From positions 3,555,525 to 3,619,524 of the forward strand of contig CAIIXF020000004.1 in NCBI GenBank assembly GCA_903813345.2: 64,000 bases of DNA. Direction: 5' to 3'. Shown here one piece after another: positions 14,301 through 25,285 of the stretch. Both the position numbers and the translations under genes were made by a program. Under the pieces are notes generated by a model that was not told where the DNA came from, did no database searches, and was given only the letters and a program-made list of their open reading frames with translations. Origin of the DNA: Owenia fusiformis (taxonomy: Eukaryota > Annelida > Polychaeta > Sabellida > Oweniidae). The stretch's first letter is position 1; the number at the start of each line of letters is the position of its first letter.

Positions 14301-14492
14301 GTTAAGATAATGCCTCACCAGGGGTCGCCAGGAGCTGCAATAATCAAGATGGCGGAGGATGAAGAGGTCGGGATGATCGTCATGGGGTCAAGAGGTCACG
14401 GGAAAATTCGACGTACAATCCTTGGCTCGGTGTCCGACTACGTGCTGCATCACGCCCATGTGCCAGTGATCGTCTGCCCACCTATGAAATAG
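5370..14492 (+). CDS. universal stress protein (USP domain), gene 1
   Basis: Small cytosolic-type UspA-fold protein expected to bind ATP. Coding exons: 5370-5433, 6002-6091, then either 6681-6787 (3a) or 11749-11855 (3b), then 14289-14492. All introns are GT-AG with phases 1, 1, 0. Either form gives 154 residues, a normal single-domain USP length. The N-terminus carries the beta1 motif VLIAVDAS with the adenine-contacting Asp. The last exon carries the nucleotide-loop pattern G-2X-G-9X-G-S as [15 protein letters not shown], then the closing strand VPVIVCP. No signal peptide or membrane segment is seen. The start is the first ATG of the open frame and is matched by the paralogue at 26.07 kb. 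No close downstream AATAAA was found. Biological role in this animal is unknown; stress or nucleotide sensing is inferred from the family. Confidence 0.9.
6251..6541. mobile_element. imperfect palindromic MITE, family X copy A
   Basis: Left end agagggaataccccagccag and right end ctgagctctggattttccct are imperfect inverted repeats. Further copies lie at 22099-22464, 61859-62146 and, as half an element, 54612-54776. It sits in intron 2 of USP gene 1. No coding capacity. Confidence 0.6.
6681..6787 (+). CDS. USP gene 1 alternative exon 3a
   Basis: A 107-nt exon, acceptor atttttttag, donor AAG/GTACATG. It encodes [20 protein letters not shown] and on to HMK, the helix between beta2 and beta3 of the USP fold. 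Start phase 1, end phase 0, exactly as exon 3b. It shares the pattern P-x3-EWQ-x-A with 3b but differs at most other residues. Confidence 0.8.
7914..8398. mobile_element. foldback MITE, family Y copy 1
   Basis: The left end cactgttccacaactagtta returns inverted at 8378-8398, and the arms match for about 65 bases through the tggatgaacttcctggttac segment. An interior hairpin (about 8130-8205) includes aatgtaacaaaagcgatgg. A second copy lies at 32866-33182. Intronic in USP gene 1. The target duplication is not clear. Confidence 0.7.
8792..8984. mobile_element. short inverted-repeat element
   Basis: The arms agtgcgagttaattggattg and its inverted partner (8962-8984) differ at few positions and enclose about 150 bases with no open frame. 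It is intronic in USP gene 1. It resembles a MITE but no second copy was noticed. Confidence 0.5.
9490..9588. mobile_element. diverged relative of the 57.0-kb TAA MITE
   Basis: Contains a strong hairpin (gagtattttattcaaaa with its complement, 9496-9539), then a cggagcaaatgtgacc segment ending before taa. Both features match the right half of the MITE at 56961-57100. The left end is too diverged to place. Confidence 0.45.
10915..11010 (-). mobile_element. tRNA-derived SINE or tRNA-Leu-like relic
   Basis: On the minus strand the order taaggcg, an anticodon-arm-like ctcaacc, then gtgggttcgagacgc follows a tRNA D-arm end and B box, followed by a T-rich tail (tttttttttattatt). The A box is disrupted by tggtttata, so it is not a functional tRNA. 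It lies in the intron between USP exons 3a and 3b. Confidence 0.4.
11417..11634. repeat. 111-bp tandem duplication
   Basis: Two copies with period 111 (gacagtgttgcttttgtata at 11417 and 11528) differ at only a few bases. Because 111 is divisible by three, both copies stay open in one frame and give a 110-codon frame that is not a gene. It lies just upstream of alternative exon 3b. Confidence 0.85.
11657..11730. repeat. 37-bp tandem duplication
   Basis: The unit aatacgtctgcggaagtg through tctccct occurs twice in direct succession, ending 19 bases before exon 3b of USP gene 1. Confidence 0.8.
11749..11855 (+). CDS. USP gene 1 alternative exon 3b
   Basis: A 107-nt exon, acceptor gtggttacag, donor AAG/GTATATTG. 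It encodes [20 protein letters not shown] and on to FEQMK. It has the same length and phases as 3a, 5 kb downstream. In pattern it is closer to the single corresponding exon of USP gene 2 (30544-30632) than 3a is. Joining 3a to 3b shifts frame into a TAG at the 14th codon of 3b. Confidence 0.8.
13441..13530. repeat. 90-bp hairpin
   Basis: taggcccgggaacag at the left pairs with catgttcctgggcctgt at the right. It could be a very small MITE, with no other copy noticed. Confidence 0.4.
13753..13787. repeat. perfect 17-bp palindrome, 1-nt centre
   Basis: catgggctttcaactag is followed after one base by its exact reverse complement. The 35-bp site can form a cruciform or hairpin. It is intronic in USP gene 1. 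Confidence 0.9.
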
Positions 14493-15335
14493 AGGTGTAA
14501 TGAACAACTGAACAGTAGATTGTTTGACCAAACCACATACTAGCAATATTTTAGACACTGACTGACGTAGCTCAATTAACTGTTGATATTTAGATTTAGA
14601 ACTTCTATTGGGAAATATATATATTCTACTCTTTGATATGCCATAAGTCTCATAAGAGTTTAGTCCCCATGTTATTCTCAGTAATGATAAGTCAGTGACC
14701 TACATTTGAAATTTCAATATCATGTAAAACTTATGGTTGTGGAACGTACCTGTAATAATCCCTTAGGAAAGTTGTGAATCTCTTATGCTATGCATTCCTG
14801 TCAACTTTAATTGGTGACCACTTACAGCTCAAAATATTCTCAGAGACACACTTATATACCCATTTTGAACTATATCTATATACTGTAGATATTAGTATTT
14901 TTCTCGTTACCGATAAGGTCTGGGGGTGTTAAGTCAGATTCCATAACCTTAACATATTCAGACGAACACCGTCAGCAACCAAGTTTATAGATTATTTAGT
15001 TGACTTGATGTTAAGTATTTTAGTTTTATATGTTTTAAAACACTGCCTTGAATATATGATTCCATTGGCAGCTATCTAATGGTACAACATTTATGAATGA
15101 AGACAATTTTTTCATCATGAGTTTTTCGATAGATGTCGCCCTTTTATTTGAAGATTGTTAAACATATGGCTTTTGATTTAGACAGGTCAATTACCAAGGG
15201 TGAACAATATAACATATCATAATGCTCAGTAAGCAAATTAAACGTATAGAGTCATCATGAATATACCTTGTTTTCAAAATGAGTAATTCTGTCTGTCTAC
15301 ATGTCTTATTGGTATGTCATTTTCTAATAAGAAGT
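14493..15335. other. 3' flank of USP gene 1
   Basis: Presumed 3' UTR and downstream DNA. No AATAAA was found close to the stop, and no other gene or repeat was recognised. Confidence 0.4.
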
Positions 15336-18150
15336 TCGTCGCATGAGAATAACTTTGTACTATCTCACATTTTTACGGAACTGAGAAATCAAGGTTTGAA
15401 AGTTTAGAGGTCTGTATCTTACTTAGTATTGCTATGTGAAACTTGAATTTTTGTATGTCACCTGGTCTCACCCTAGAGATATCTTATATGAAATATCATA
15501 CCTTGAAACAATTTACAAGATCCTTTTTTAAAACTATGGAAATGGAGTTGATACAATTTCCCACCGGAATAACAGCTTATTTCTAATTTCAAATTGTCAT
15601 ATCTGATATCAACTGTTTCAACCAATCAACTCTCTAAGAATTGGTCATGTGACTTGCAAAACTTGGAGTTATAACAATTTTATATTAAAGGAATATTCCT
15701 GGCCAGACCAGTTCTCTCCTAATATGGTAGCTATAACCATATATATACTTTCCATATTTAGCAAAACAGGGAAAAATGTTTTGATGTGGTCAATATTGAT
15801 CACTTGAAAATGTAGTGCCGAATTCCAGTAGGCTGCCATCTTTTAATATTTCACTCAGGAAGTGATGTCATCGACTCTCAACTTTGCATATAACACTATA
15901 AGAAGCTATTAAGAATTACAAAACAAGCTGAATATTCTTTTTCAATTTTGTCTATGATTTAATCCTTCTAAAAGTCTCTTCTTTTATTCTAAGCTGACAA
16001 GCTCTGAACATATTTTTGCGCATAAAGTAAGGATCACTCGTCTAGAAGTGATATTTTGCTATTTTCCTATACTGTTATATGCAAGGTCATGAAAGTTGAG
16101 AGTCGATGACATCACTTCCTGAGTAAATCTTAAAGGAGCACTACATTTTTAAATTATCAATATTGACTATATTAAAACATTTTCCCATGTTTTGCTAAAT
16201 ACATGTATGGAAAGTATATATATGATTATAGCTATCACATCAGGATAGAAAAGGTTTGGCCAGGAATGTTCCTTTAAAACAAAGTATGCCAATATGCATG
16301 TTATTGTATCTAGAATGAAAAATAATGTTTTGCTTTGTAAAAAATCTTCAAAAACCAAAGAATATTATTTAATAAAATAAAGAAAATTCAATTTATAAAA
16401 CTTTAAAATCAATTTCTCAAATAAGTACAATTATTTCTTAATTTTGGAATCTCAGGACACCCTTCAAAAATAATTTATTGCCTTTGAAACTAAGGCAGAA
16501 GTATAAGGCATTGAAACCAATGATGCCAATACGGCCACCCACACATTTCCCTCGGTATAAACCCTGTAGCCTAAACCTCCCAGCACATTACAATGTAGCC
16601 CCTAAGGGGCCGGTCCGCTGGTCATTATCAGGTTATTTTTGATACAGACCAGTTGATTTTTTCACTGGGTATAGGAGAATAACATTGCAACTGGTCCGTA
16701 ATTCCATTTTGACCAGCAGGTTTCAGATCCTTAGGGCCTAAGACATAACCAATTTTTATTACATGCACATGGAAGAAATTTGAAAATAAAAAATAATTTC
16801 TAATTCATTTTAGATTAATGAAAGTGATGAAACCTCGATTTAGGTAATCACATTTTGTTCATTGGCATGCAGCTGTCATTATCCATTCATTTTCTGTTGT
16901 TTGTTACTCTGTGGAGTACAATTGGGAATTGAAGCAATTGTAGAAGTGGAGACTAAGAGTGGCTCTTTGTAAAGAAATTGAACCAATTTGTTACTTTTCC
17001 AAAATAAAATGTAGATGATCTAAAAACAATGATCCCAAAAATGCAAAAGAAAGGACAAATCTGAAAAACATACTAGTAATAAAAAAATAACTAAAAAGAT
17101 CCCAGATGTTCAGTGAAAAGCGCAAAGTAAATAATAGATGAAGAGAAAATAAAATAAGTGTTTTAAGGGACTATACTCACATAAAGATAACTCCTTATTG
17201 ATATAGTGTATGGTCAGTAAAAGTTAAAGCTAGTTTAAATAGATTTAGCTTTTTTCCACAAACTATAAAACATCATTTTGAAAGAGATTTCAATAGTATA
17301 CAGACAGTGATTGCCTTTGAGCAATGTAGTGCAAAATATGACAGTTACTATTTGTTTTGATTACTATATCTAGTATATAACCTATTATTATGTACTCTAT
17401 TTGAAGAAACAAATAAGTAGTCTTTCATTTTCAACATTTAATGATGACAGCTTCGTATATGCATTTCTATTGCATTTGGCCATTCAAACCCCTATAAGAC
17501 CTGGTAGCAGGGAAGATAAAGGGTACTTTTGACTGCTCACATGATCTAATTAACTGGTCATTTGTACTTTTCATCTTCCCTGGTAGCAAGGATTTAGGTT
17601 TTCGAGGAAATTAGTGATTCTATTTCTATTCTATCATGTGGCCATGAATAATCCAATGAGCATCCATAATACAAAGAGTAATTGAGGGCATATAATTTGA
17701 ATATGCATGGGATTACACATACTGTATCATTTTATTTTTTTTGATCTACTTGTAATAGTTCTAAAACTAAAACATGAAAGGCCAGGCATGCAAACTGGCA
17801 TGATATTGTGTTACAAAACATTATTTCATTCTAGATACAATAACATGCATATTGGCATACTTCGTTTTAATATAAGATTGTTATAACTCCAAGTTTTGCA
17901 AGTCACATGACCAATTCTTAGAGAGGTGATTGGTTGAAATAGTTGATATCAGATATGACAATTTGAAATTAGAAATAAGCTGTTTGTCTGGAGATGGTAC
18001 AATTTCACACTGAATTCTAGCTTAATGAGAGGGAATTGAGATGGGGCATGTATCTAAGATGAAAGCCTGTGTTTCAAATAGTAAAATTCCATGTCTATCT
18101 CAATTTTTTTGAAAATGGCAGTTAGTACAAAGTTATTCTCACGCGACGAG
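15336..18150. mobile_element. 2.8-kb inverted-repeat element
   Basis: The left arm (15336-15685 continuing at 16277-16335) matches the inverted right arm (about 17808-18150) over some 400 bases, for example cttggagttataacaattt and tatgccaatatgcatgttat. The roughly 1.5 kb between the arms has no recognisable gene. The left arm is interrupted by the MITE at 15688-16274. It may be a large non-autonomous foldback transposon or a segmental inverted duplication. Confidence 0.7.
15688..16274. mobile_element. palindromic MITE with TA duplication, nested
   Basis: The ends AAGGAAYATTCCTGGCC are inverted repeats, and the arms stay similar for about 200 bases (15688-15890 against 16075-16274). TA flanks both ends (15686-15687, 16275-16276). 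The opposite arm of the surrounding inverted repeat carries the uninterrupted sequence tatattaaaac, which is the empty site, so boundaries and TA duplication are directly supported. Its ends resemble those of the nested MITE at 39739-40094. Confidence 0.9.
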
Positions 18151-18514
18151 TTGTTACTCCATCCCGGGTACTCCATATATATAATACACTATAATAATGT
18201 TTAGATCAGGTGTTTTGTGAGCTATAATACAGCACCAAATTAAGACTTTACAGGCACAACATCGTCATACATATCAATGAAAAAATAGATGTTAAATAGA
18301 TGATGAGATTAACATAAAAATTATGTTAGTCTAGGATAGATGGAATGTTAATACCTGTTTGATATAGTCAATTTGCAGCATGTAAAATACTGTATTGCAT
18401 CTGTTTGTGTTTATTCCTTCTCTTTATTTTCATCCAATCAGTTTACGTTTATGATTCCAAAAACGTTTGGTTTATATGTACATGTATATGGATAATGTGC
18501 AATATATTCACGTC
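18151..18514. other. intergenic, nothing recognised
   Basis: AT-rich DNA with no gene, RNA or clear repeat. Confidence 0.4.
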
Positions 18515-19579
18515 TACTACATCACTAAGTTCTGGGAATTGGTCTGTCATTTCAATATTTTTCATCCAATTCAGTTGAAACTTCCAGCAAATGTACATTG
18601 TATAATTCTGAATTGACAGACAGTGTTTCATATACATATCACATTTACAATTTATTTTATTGTAATTATAAAGAAAGTAAAAGTGGTCCGCGGGTCAGCA
18701 AATTTTGACTGACGACGTTAATTTGAAAATATCCTGCTTAAACATATTCATCTTGCCTAGATGGTTGGTTCAAACTTATTGTACTAGATGAAGAACAGTA
18801 CTCTTGAAGTCATTTATTCAGAAGTATTCTTCATTGCTGGGAGGATCATTTCATTTATAATGATTTCCATATGCCCAGGCACCCATGCATTGTTGTCAAA
18901 CCTAGTCCTTAAAGTCGCTTTCCAGTCCTCCCTTTGGTATCCCTTGAACATTTGCTCAAGCTGTTGAGATCAGTCCCTCATCAGAACCAAACTTATGATA
19001 ATCTCTCATATGATGCTTCAACAGTCAAATTTAGTGAACCTAATGGTGGTTCATATGGTGAACATTATATGGTGAATATGGGACATGAACAACTTTTGTG
19101 AACCTTAATTCTTCAAGAGTAGTATGGGCAATTTGAGGAGTGGGAAGAAGCATAGTCATAATGGAAGATAACTCCCCGCTATTTTGAGTCATGATTGTGA
19201 CTTTGAGAGTCTGACCAATGATAAGAAAATTGAGCAAAGTACAGTCTTATATCACAATACAGATATTATTTTAGAAACTAATAAAATTAGAAATATTTGA
19301 AAACATAAAAAATCACAGAAATTTGTCCACCAAATAGGTATTAATTAACCATACTTTTGGATCAAGTAGAATAAAAATGAACTCAAGTTTTGCTTGACCC
19401 GCTACACCATTTGTCATGTTGCTATAGTAACAATAATTATCCATTGTGACATCATATGACAATGAGATCATTTTATCCAACCCAAAATTATATTCTCCAT
19501 TTACCTTGAAAATTTCAAGTAGATTGGTTGAAAAATAATGAAATGACAGATAAATTCCCAGAACTTAGTGATCACCCTG
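18515..19579. mobile_element. degenerate TA-flanked inverted-repeat transposon
   Basis: The right end reads inverted as CAGGGTGATCACTAAGTTCT with TA outside (19580-19581). The left end carries the matching atcactaagttctggg, and the arms align for about 80 bases (tgtcatttcaatatttttca). At 1.06 kb it is near the size of a small Tc1/mariner element, but the interior has only short broken frames. It is probably a dead or non-autonomous copy. Confidence 0.6.
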
Positions 19580-20637
19580 TATATCTTGAATAGGTAATGA
19601 ATTTGTAAAACATTTTTCATTTATAGAATTGAGAATATTCCTCACTTGTGAATATGATTTTAGTCCAATATGTTGAGAACTGAATACGTTGAAACTTGAA
19701 AGGTATCACGTTAAATATAGTTGTTATATCTATAAGTTGGTGTACTTTTTAGAACTTGGTGTGGTGTACTTTTTAGAACTTGGTGTTTCAGTAGCATATC
19801 ACTATATATGTGTCTGTATGTATACAGCAGGCATAACATTGTAGTGTAAGATACACGTGGAAATTATGATCTGAAAATTGACTGCTGACGTAGCTTACAG
19901 TAAACATATAATCACAAAATTATATATTTGATTTTCTTGTACAACTATAAAGGATTGATTGTACCTTTAGGATTACTATATTTTATCTAGTGCGTTGGAT
20001 GTAATGTTCGACGTCACAGGATATGACATTTGTTTTACTTTCGGTGTTTAAAATGATGATAGCAATAAAAAGTTGTAAAAGCAATAATTGTAATGAAAAT
20101 AGGAGGTTTGGTTTTTTACTTTAAATGTTTTAAAATGATTATGACACTAAAAGTTTGATTTTCATGGGGTGTAATAATAATGTTTATGGTAGTAATATAA
20201 CAGATATGTTTTAAATGTTATACTAGACCAATGAAAATGCCAATAAGTTGAGTTTTATTTTAGGTGTCATAAAAATGGATTGTGACAATCAAAAATGATT
20301 TTACTTTAGATGTTATAAAGAATGATTATGAATTAAAAAGTTTGATTTTTACTTTAGATGTAAGAACCTTTATAGTAATGTTAGAAAAATATAGAGTTTA
20401 ACAATTATTATAAAATCGTTATCTCACTTTTCACGGTTGACCGGAATGACGGGTGTGGCAATAAAATAAACCGATAGGAGAACTGCTCTTCCGCGTTCAG
20501 CAGTGAAAATTCCTTGAGGCTGATATTGTAAAGACATTCTGGAGCTACATATCCACCCGACGTTCTGTACTTCAGGCCTACAAATACACAAGCTACTCCA
20601 TTGAACGAACTGTACAATGTTAGTAAATATATTTTAA
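19580..20637. repeat. intergenic with a degenerate AT-rich tandem array
   Basis: From about 20028 to 20370 a loose unit of roughly 60 bases recurs (ttttactttagatgt, then atgattatga, then aaaaagtttgattt). A 25-base duplication (gtgtactttttagaacttgg) lies near 19740. No gene is recognised; a 69-codon minus frame at 20408-20617 has no known domain. Confidence 0.45.
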
Positions 20638-20796
20638 CCCTAGAAGGGGGGGGTCAAAAGGGCCCCCGACTTGTAAAATCTTTATTGGTAAAGCTAGGAT
20701 GTTCAATCCCTAATCCTACCTGATGCCTATATAAAAGGTTGCAGAGAAAAAACTTTGGAGGATCATTTTGACCTCCCCCTCTTAGGGCTTCTAGGG
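20638..20796. mobile_element. piggyBac-like MITE, TTAA target site
   Basis: TTAA at 20634-20637 and 20797-20800 flank the inverted ends CCCTAGAAG. A TTAA target with CCC-type ends is typical of piggyBac. At 159 bp it has no coding capacity. Confidence 0.75.
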
Positions 20797-21038
20797 TTAA
20801 AGTATCTTATATTATCAACAGACATTTCACAGACCTATATTGCAAAAGGAAAACTATAAAGAATTCAATGTTGTCATGATTGACTAGACAAATGGATCGC
20901 TGTTCAGGAAGACCTATTTTAAGCAAGTGTATTAAAGTGGGGCATTTGCAAGAGTTCCACTTAGAAACACCTTTGGGTAAGTGGGCTGCTAACAGCGTAG
21001 ATTGTCAATCTTAGCGAGTCGTAGAGTGGACAATATCC

Positions 21039-21197
21039 AAATATTTAATTCTATTGAGGTGAATACCTAGGTGCAACTTTCCCGGGCATCTCCTACAGGC
21101 CCGAAGGGTTGGTGAAATATCCTGTGAAAATGTCACAGGTATTCACCGAAAATAGAATTAAATATTTGTTTTATTATTCACTGTTATATTCCTCACT
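21039..21197. repeat. dispersed hairpin repeat, family Z copy 1
   Basis: aaatatttaattctattgag with tgaatacct pairs with aggtattcacc and its continuation. A tail ttttattattcactgttata follows. The second copy at 46906-47067 shares both the hairpin and the tail. Confidence 0.65.
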
Positions 21198-22098
21198 CAC
21201 ATTAATGAAATAACAAACTATTGATATCTAGTTAATCATAACAATGCACTCCCGGGGATAATATATACAATTGAAATTACACTGGACTATTAAAGTCCTA
21301 ACTGATTAATACCATTTGATATTCAACGCAAGTCACGTGAAAATAGTAACAAAAATACAAAAAGGTAAATAACACCTGGAGATAAAAAATGCGACACAAT
21401 GTATAAGTAATGTATTGACGACGAAAAGAATATGTCTGAGTGGTCCATAACTCGTACAAAGGGTTAAGTTCCTTCCTACGTCCTATGTCTGTCTTTCACA
21501 TATTGTATTTATTTATGATTTGATTTTTATCAACCACAAATGCCATGATCAAGTGGGAACGATAACAAAATAGAATAAGCAGATTTTAATATTTACTTGA
21601 ACGTCTTCATGTTTTGATTATCGTTCTTAAGAACCGTTTCATTTCTATTAAAACGTAATTGTTTATTTTGCAACCATTAAAAATACGGTTAATATGTCAT
21701 AAATTACGACTGTTATCGCAAATGAGTATGCAAACAAACCTTGAATCTCCTGTGTTATTCATCTGAAGTCTGCATTACTCCTAAAAGATACAATGTCTGG
21801 TACAATTTAGATTTTAAATTTGGGAAATGACTGAGGAAAGTCTATGTCGATGTGTTGCAAAGTTGCTTTGGATTGATTTTTTCGGGGTTTTACGCGTTGT
21901 TTTATCAAAAATGTAGAATTTAAAAAAATAATCTTTATCGCAATTTTAATCGTCATATTATCAAAGTACTTGTAATGAGGATCTACTTTTATAATCAAAT
22001 TGTACTTTCTTAGTAAAATAAATTATATTCATTTGGTAATTAGCTCAGGGGTCTTAAATAGTCTATAGCGATGTCCTTGGATTTATTTTACTTTACTC
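21198..22098. other. intergenic, nothing recognised
   Basis: AT-rich DNA with scattered short frames and no supported feature. Confidence 0.4.
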
Positions 22099-22464
22099 CA
22101 GAGGGGGAGAAACACCAGGGTTCAAAGATGACATACGCTTATAATGTAAATCTGTATTGAGATGACATCGTCGCTGATTGGTCAAAAGTCGACAAACAAA
22201 TGACGTCATCAATGGCGGTTTTAAGATTTTCGAAATACGCTTCGAATAATATTATGTTTATTTCTGGCGTGTTAACCAATATCACAGCTTCTCATTTCAC
22301 ATCAAGATAAAGAAAGGTGTACGGAATATGCCTATATCAATTAAAACATCCCATCGAAGTGTAGTATTTGATAACTAGCCGATGAAAATTCGAACGAACG
22401 AAGGTGGTACGCAAGAGAGGTAACTATGTCTGTCATCTTTAAACTCTGGGGCTTTCCCTCCTCT
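22099..22464. mobile_element. imperfect palindromic MITE, family X copy B
   Basis: The left end agagggggagaaacaccagg and right end ctctggggctttccctcctc are inverted. The interior (aagataaagaaaggtgtacg) matches the half copy at 54612-54776. The flanking ctttact on both sides may be a target duplication but is not certain. Confidence 0.65.
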
Positions 22465-23299
22465 TACTTTACTCAGAACCCGTTCACCTCACGTTTGCAT
22501 CGTACTAAACTCAGGCCCGTTGCCAGAGGGGGAGCTGGGGGAGCGGAAGTCCCCCCCCCTGGCCAGAAATTGTTCCAAAATCATGCAGTTTTTCACCATT
22601 CTGAGAATTTTTCGCATGCTTTTTAGCCAAAATTGTGAAAAGGCTCTCCCTCCTGATAAAAGCTGGCTACGGGCAAGAAACTGGTATCTTTTTATTTTGC
22701 AATGATAGAACTAGAAGCAATCTTGAGGCACAATCGTATATACCTCGATAGGACTCCAAGCCCCATACACCTTGCAATGATCTATCTGTATCCCTTCGAT
22801 TGGAAGCTATGGGCTTTAATTCCTTGTCATTTTTGCATTTCCATTTAGTCTACTTCGATAATGGCTTTTGATAATGAATTTATATGGAAAGTAAAGTTAC
22901 TGAATTTGGGGGAATTTTCTTCAGCTGTATATGTTACAATTAACATCTGATAACTGAGAAGACAAGTTGATAATTTTAGCTCGTTCGTCTTTATGACGCA
23001 AATGTTCATCTCAGCTCAGAGTCACAGGCAGAGATCCCTTTTAATCATTCAACATATCCGAGACTGAAAGCTTTTAGAGTCGAATCTTATCTTTTAAATC
23101 ATTCACGCCTGGGAGGTTTTCCGGGTGCATTATGGAATAGGGATGACGCGAAAAATAGCATATAGACTAATGGGCCGGGGTGGCATTTTGATGAGAGGCT
23201 TCTCGTTCGGGAGACAATGTAAATATGTTGCTACTTAACTGTGATGTCATATCGACTTATTCAAATCACCAAAAAACTAACCATCACTTGTATCTGCAA
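22465..23299. other. intergenic, nothing recognised
   Basis: A g/c-rich patch (22515-22562) with short overlapping frames and no domain. Confidence 0.4.
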
Positions 23300-23680
23300 C
23301 TTCTTCACCACATGTATCCGGAAGTTCTTCACCCGTTTTATCTGTAAGTACTTTACCGCATGTATCTGCAAGTTCTTTACCGCATGTATCTGCAAGTTCT
23401 TCACCACATCGAATGTGTATGAAATTGCCTCACCACATGGAACATGTGTGTGAAACTACTTCACCACATGCTAGCTTATGAAAGTACTTTACCACATGCT
23501 AGCTTATGAAAGTACTTTATCACATGTATTTGAAAGTACTTTACCACATGCTTATGAAAGTACTTCACCACTTATTATATGAAAGTACTTCACTACCTGT
23601 ATTATGAAATTGCTTCACCACATGTATATGCAAGCGCTTCACCACATGTACATGAAAGGTTCTCACCGCATGTATACTAT
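23300..23680. repeat. minisatellite, about 24-28 bp unit
   Basis: Units of the form cttcaccacatgtatatgaaagta repeat with changes in the variable part. Open frames through it are a by-product. Confidence 0.75.
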
Positions 23681-24420
23681 GAGGACTACCCAAACATTTA
23701 ACAAATTAAGGTTTGACTTTGAGTGATAAATCTTTTGTTCTTGATCAGGTCATGATTGTTCCGGACTTCACGTTATCAATCAAAGTCTAAAACAAAGTGG
23801 AAAATAATCAATTTTACATGAGGAACAGAGAGGGGAGATTTGCATACAAATCCGACAGTAATCCAGCTATCCCGCCGGGATAGCAAAGCCCTGTGTTGTT
23901 TGCTTTTGATGTCATCGCCTATATTTTGAGGCATTGAAATTCTCTTAGTATAAAATTATCTATAATTAACAAAAGTATTGTATTGTATTTTAGTGTTGTA
24001 TTGTTTTGTATTGCACAATATTATACAAAGTAACGTCTGCATATCGTTAAAAGTGCATTGTGAAATACATAAAACTCGTTCTAAATACAGCATATTTGTT
24101 TAGTGGAAACTTGATAAGAATGATTTAGCATTCTATTCTCTGGTCTAGGCGTTTATCAAATAAAAAACGATTTGGTATTGAAATCGATTGAGTTATGGGC
24201 ATGCACTACGCTAGGTAATATGTAAGGCTATGTAAGTAATGAAAGTAAGTATGACATTAAGCATTATGATGAAGTGGCTTGCGCTGCATGAGAAAATGAC
24301 GGTCAACTCGACATAACGTTATACAAGCCATTAGCATGCAAAATGTCACCATCTCATTCTGCCTTTTGTTAGACGCCGATCGCTGAACACTGTTCAGTTT
24401 AGGTGGTGACATAATAAGCG
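23681..24420. other. intergenic, nothing recognised
   Basis: A small palindrome atcccgccgggat lies near 23870. No gene seen. Confidence 0.4.
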
Positions 24421-24647
24421 TTCCGGGAATTGTGCTCCTCCTATATAGCCCGTTACAGGACCATTATTACCGTCCCCGGGAATTGTCCTCCTCCTATATA
24501 GCCCATTATTATTACTGTCCCCGGGAATCGTGCTCCTCCTATATAGCCCGTTACAGCACCATTATTATTGTCCCTGGGAATTCTGCTCCTCCTATATAGC
24601 CCGTTACAGGACCATTATTACTGTCCCTAGGAATTGTGCTCCTCCTA
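24421..24647. repeat. minisatellite, about 53-bp unit, five copies
   Basis: The core gggaattgtgctcctcctat followed by atagcccgttacagg recurs at about 24423, 24476, 24522, 24574 and 24627. It abuts the next array. Confidence 0.8.
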
Positions 24648-24649
24648 AA

Positions 24650-25285
24650 TGCCCAATGCTAGTATTGTTTAGCGTATATGAAATGCCCAATGTTAATATT
24701 GTTTAGCGTATAGGAAATGCCCAATGCTCGTATTGTTTAGCGTATAGAAAATGCCCAATGCTAGTATTGTTTCGCGTATAGGAAATGCCCAATGCTAGTA
24801 TTGTTTGGCGTATAGGAAATTCCCAATGTTAGTATTGTTTAGCGTATAGGAAATGCCCAATGTTAATATTGTTTAGAGTATACGAAATGCCTAATGCTAG
24901 TGTTGTTTAGCGTATAGGAAATGCCCAATGCTAGTACTGTTTAGCGTATAGGAAATACCCAATGCTAGTATTGTTTAGCGTATAGGAAATGCCCAATGTT
25001 AGTATTGTTTCGCGTATAGGAAATGCCAAATGTTAGTATTGTTTAGCGTATAGGTAATGCCCAATGTTAGTATTATCTAATATCTAGCATATAGGAGAGG
25101 CCCAAAATTAGTATTGTTTAGCGTATAGGCCCAAAATAAATATTGTTTAGCATATAGGATAGGCGTACGTATAGGATAGGATAGGCCCAATTAATTAGAT
25201 TAGTATAGTTAAGCGTATAGGATAGGCCCAATGTTAGTATTGTTTAGCGTATAGGATAGGCCCAAAATTCGTATTGTTTAGCGAA
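24650..25285. repeat. minisatellite, about 35-bp unit, about 18 copies
   Basis: The unit atgcccaatgctagtattgt followed by ttagcgtatagga repeats in tandem. Later units change to ataggcccaaaatta and are more diverged. It ends about 0.8 kb upstream of the USP gene 2 start. Confidence 0.85.

Noticed and set aside
23241-25285. Possible CRISPR array (regularly spaced repeats)
   Set aside because: Repeats are head-to-tail minisatellites without unique spacers, in an animal genome; no cas genes.
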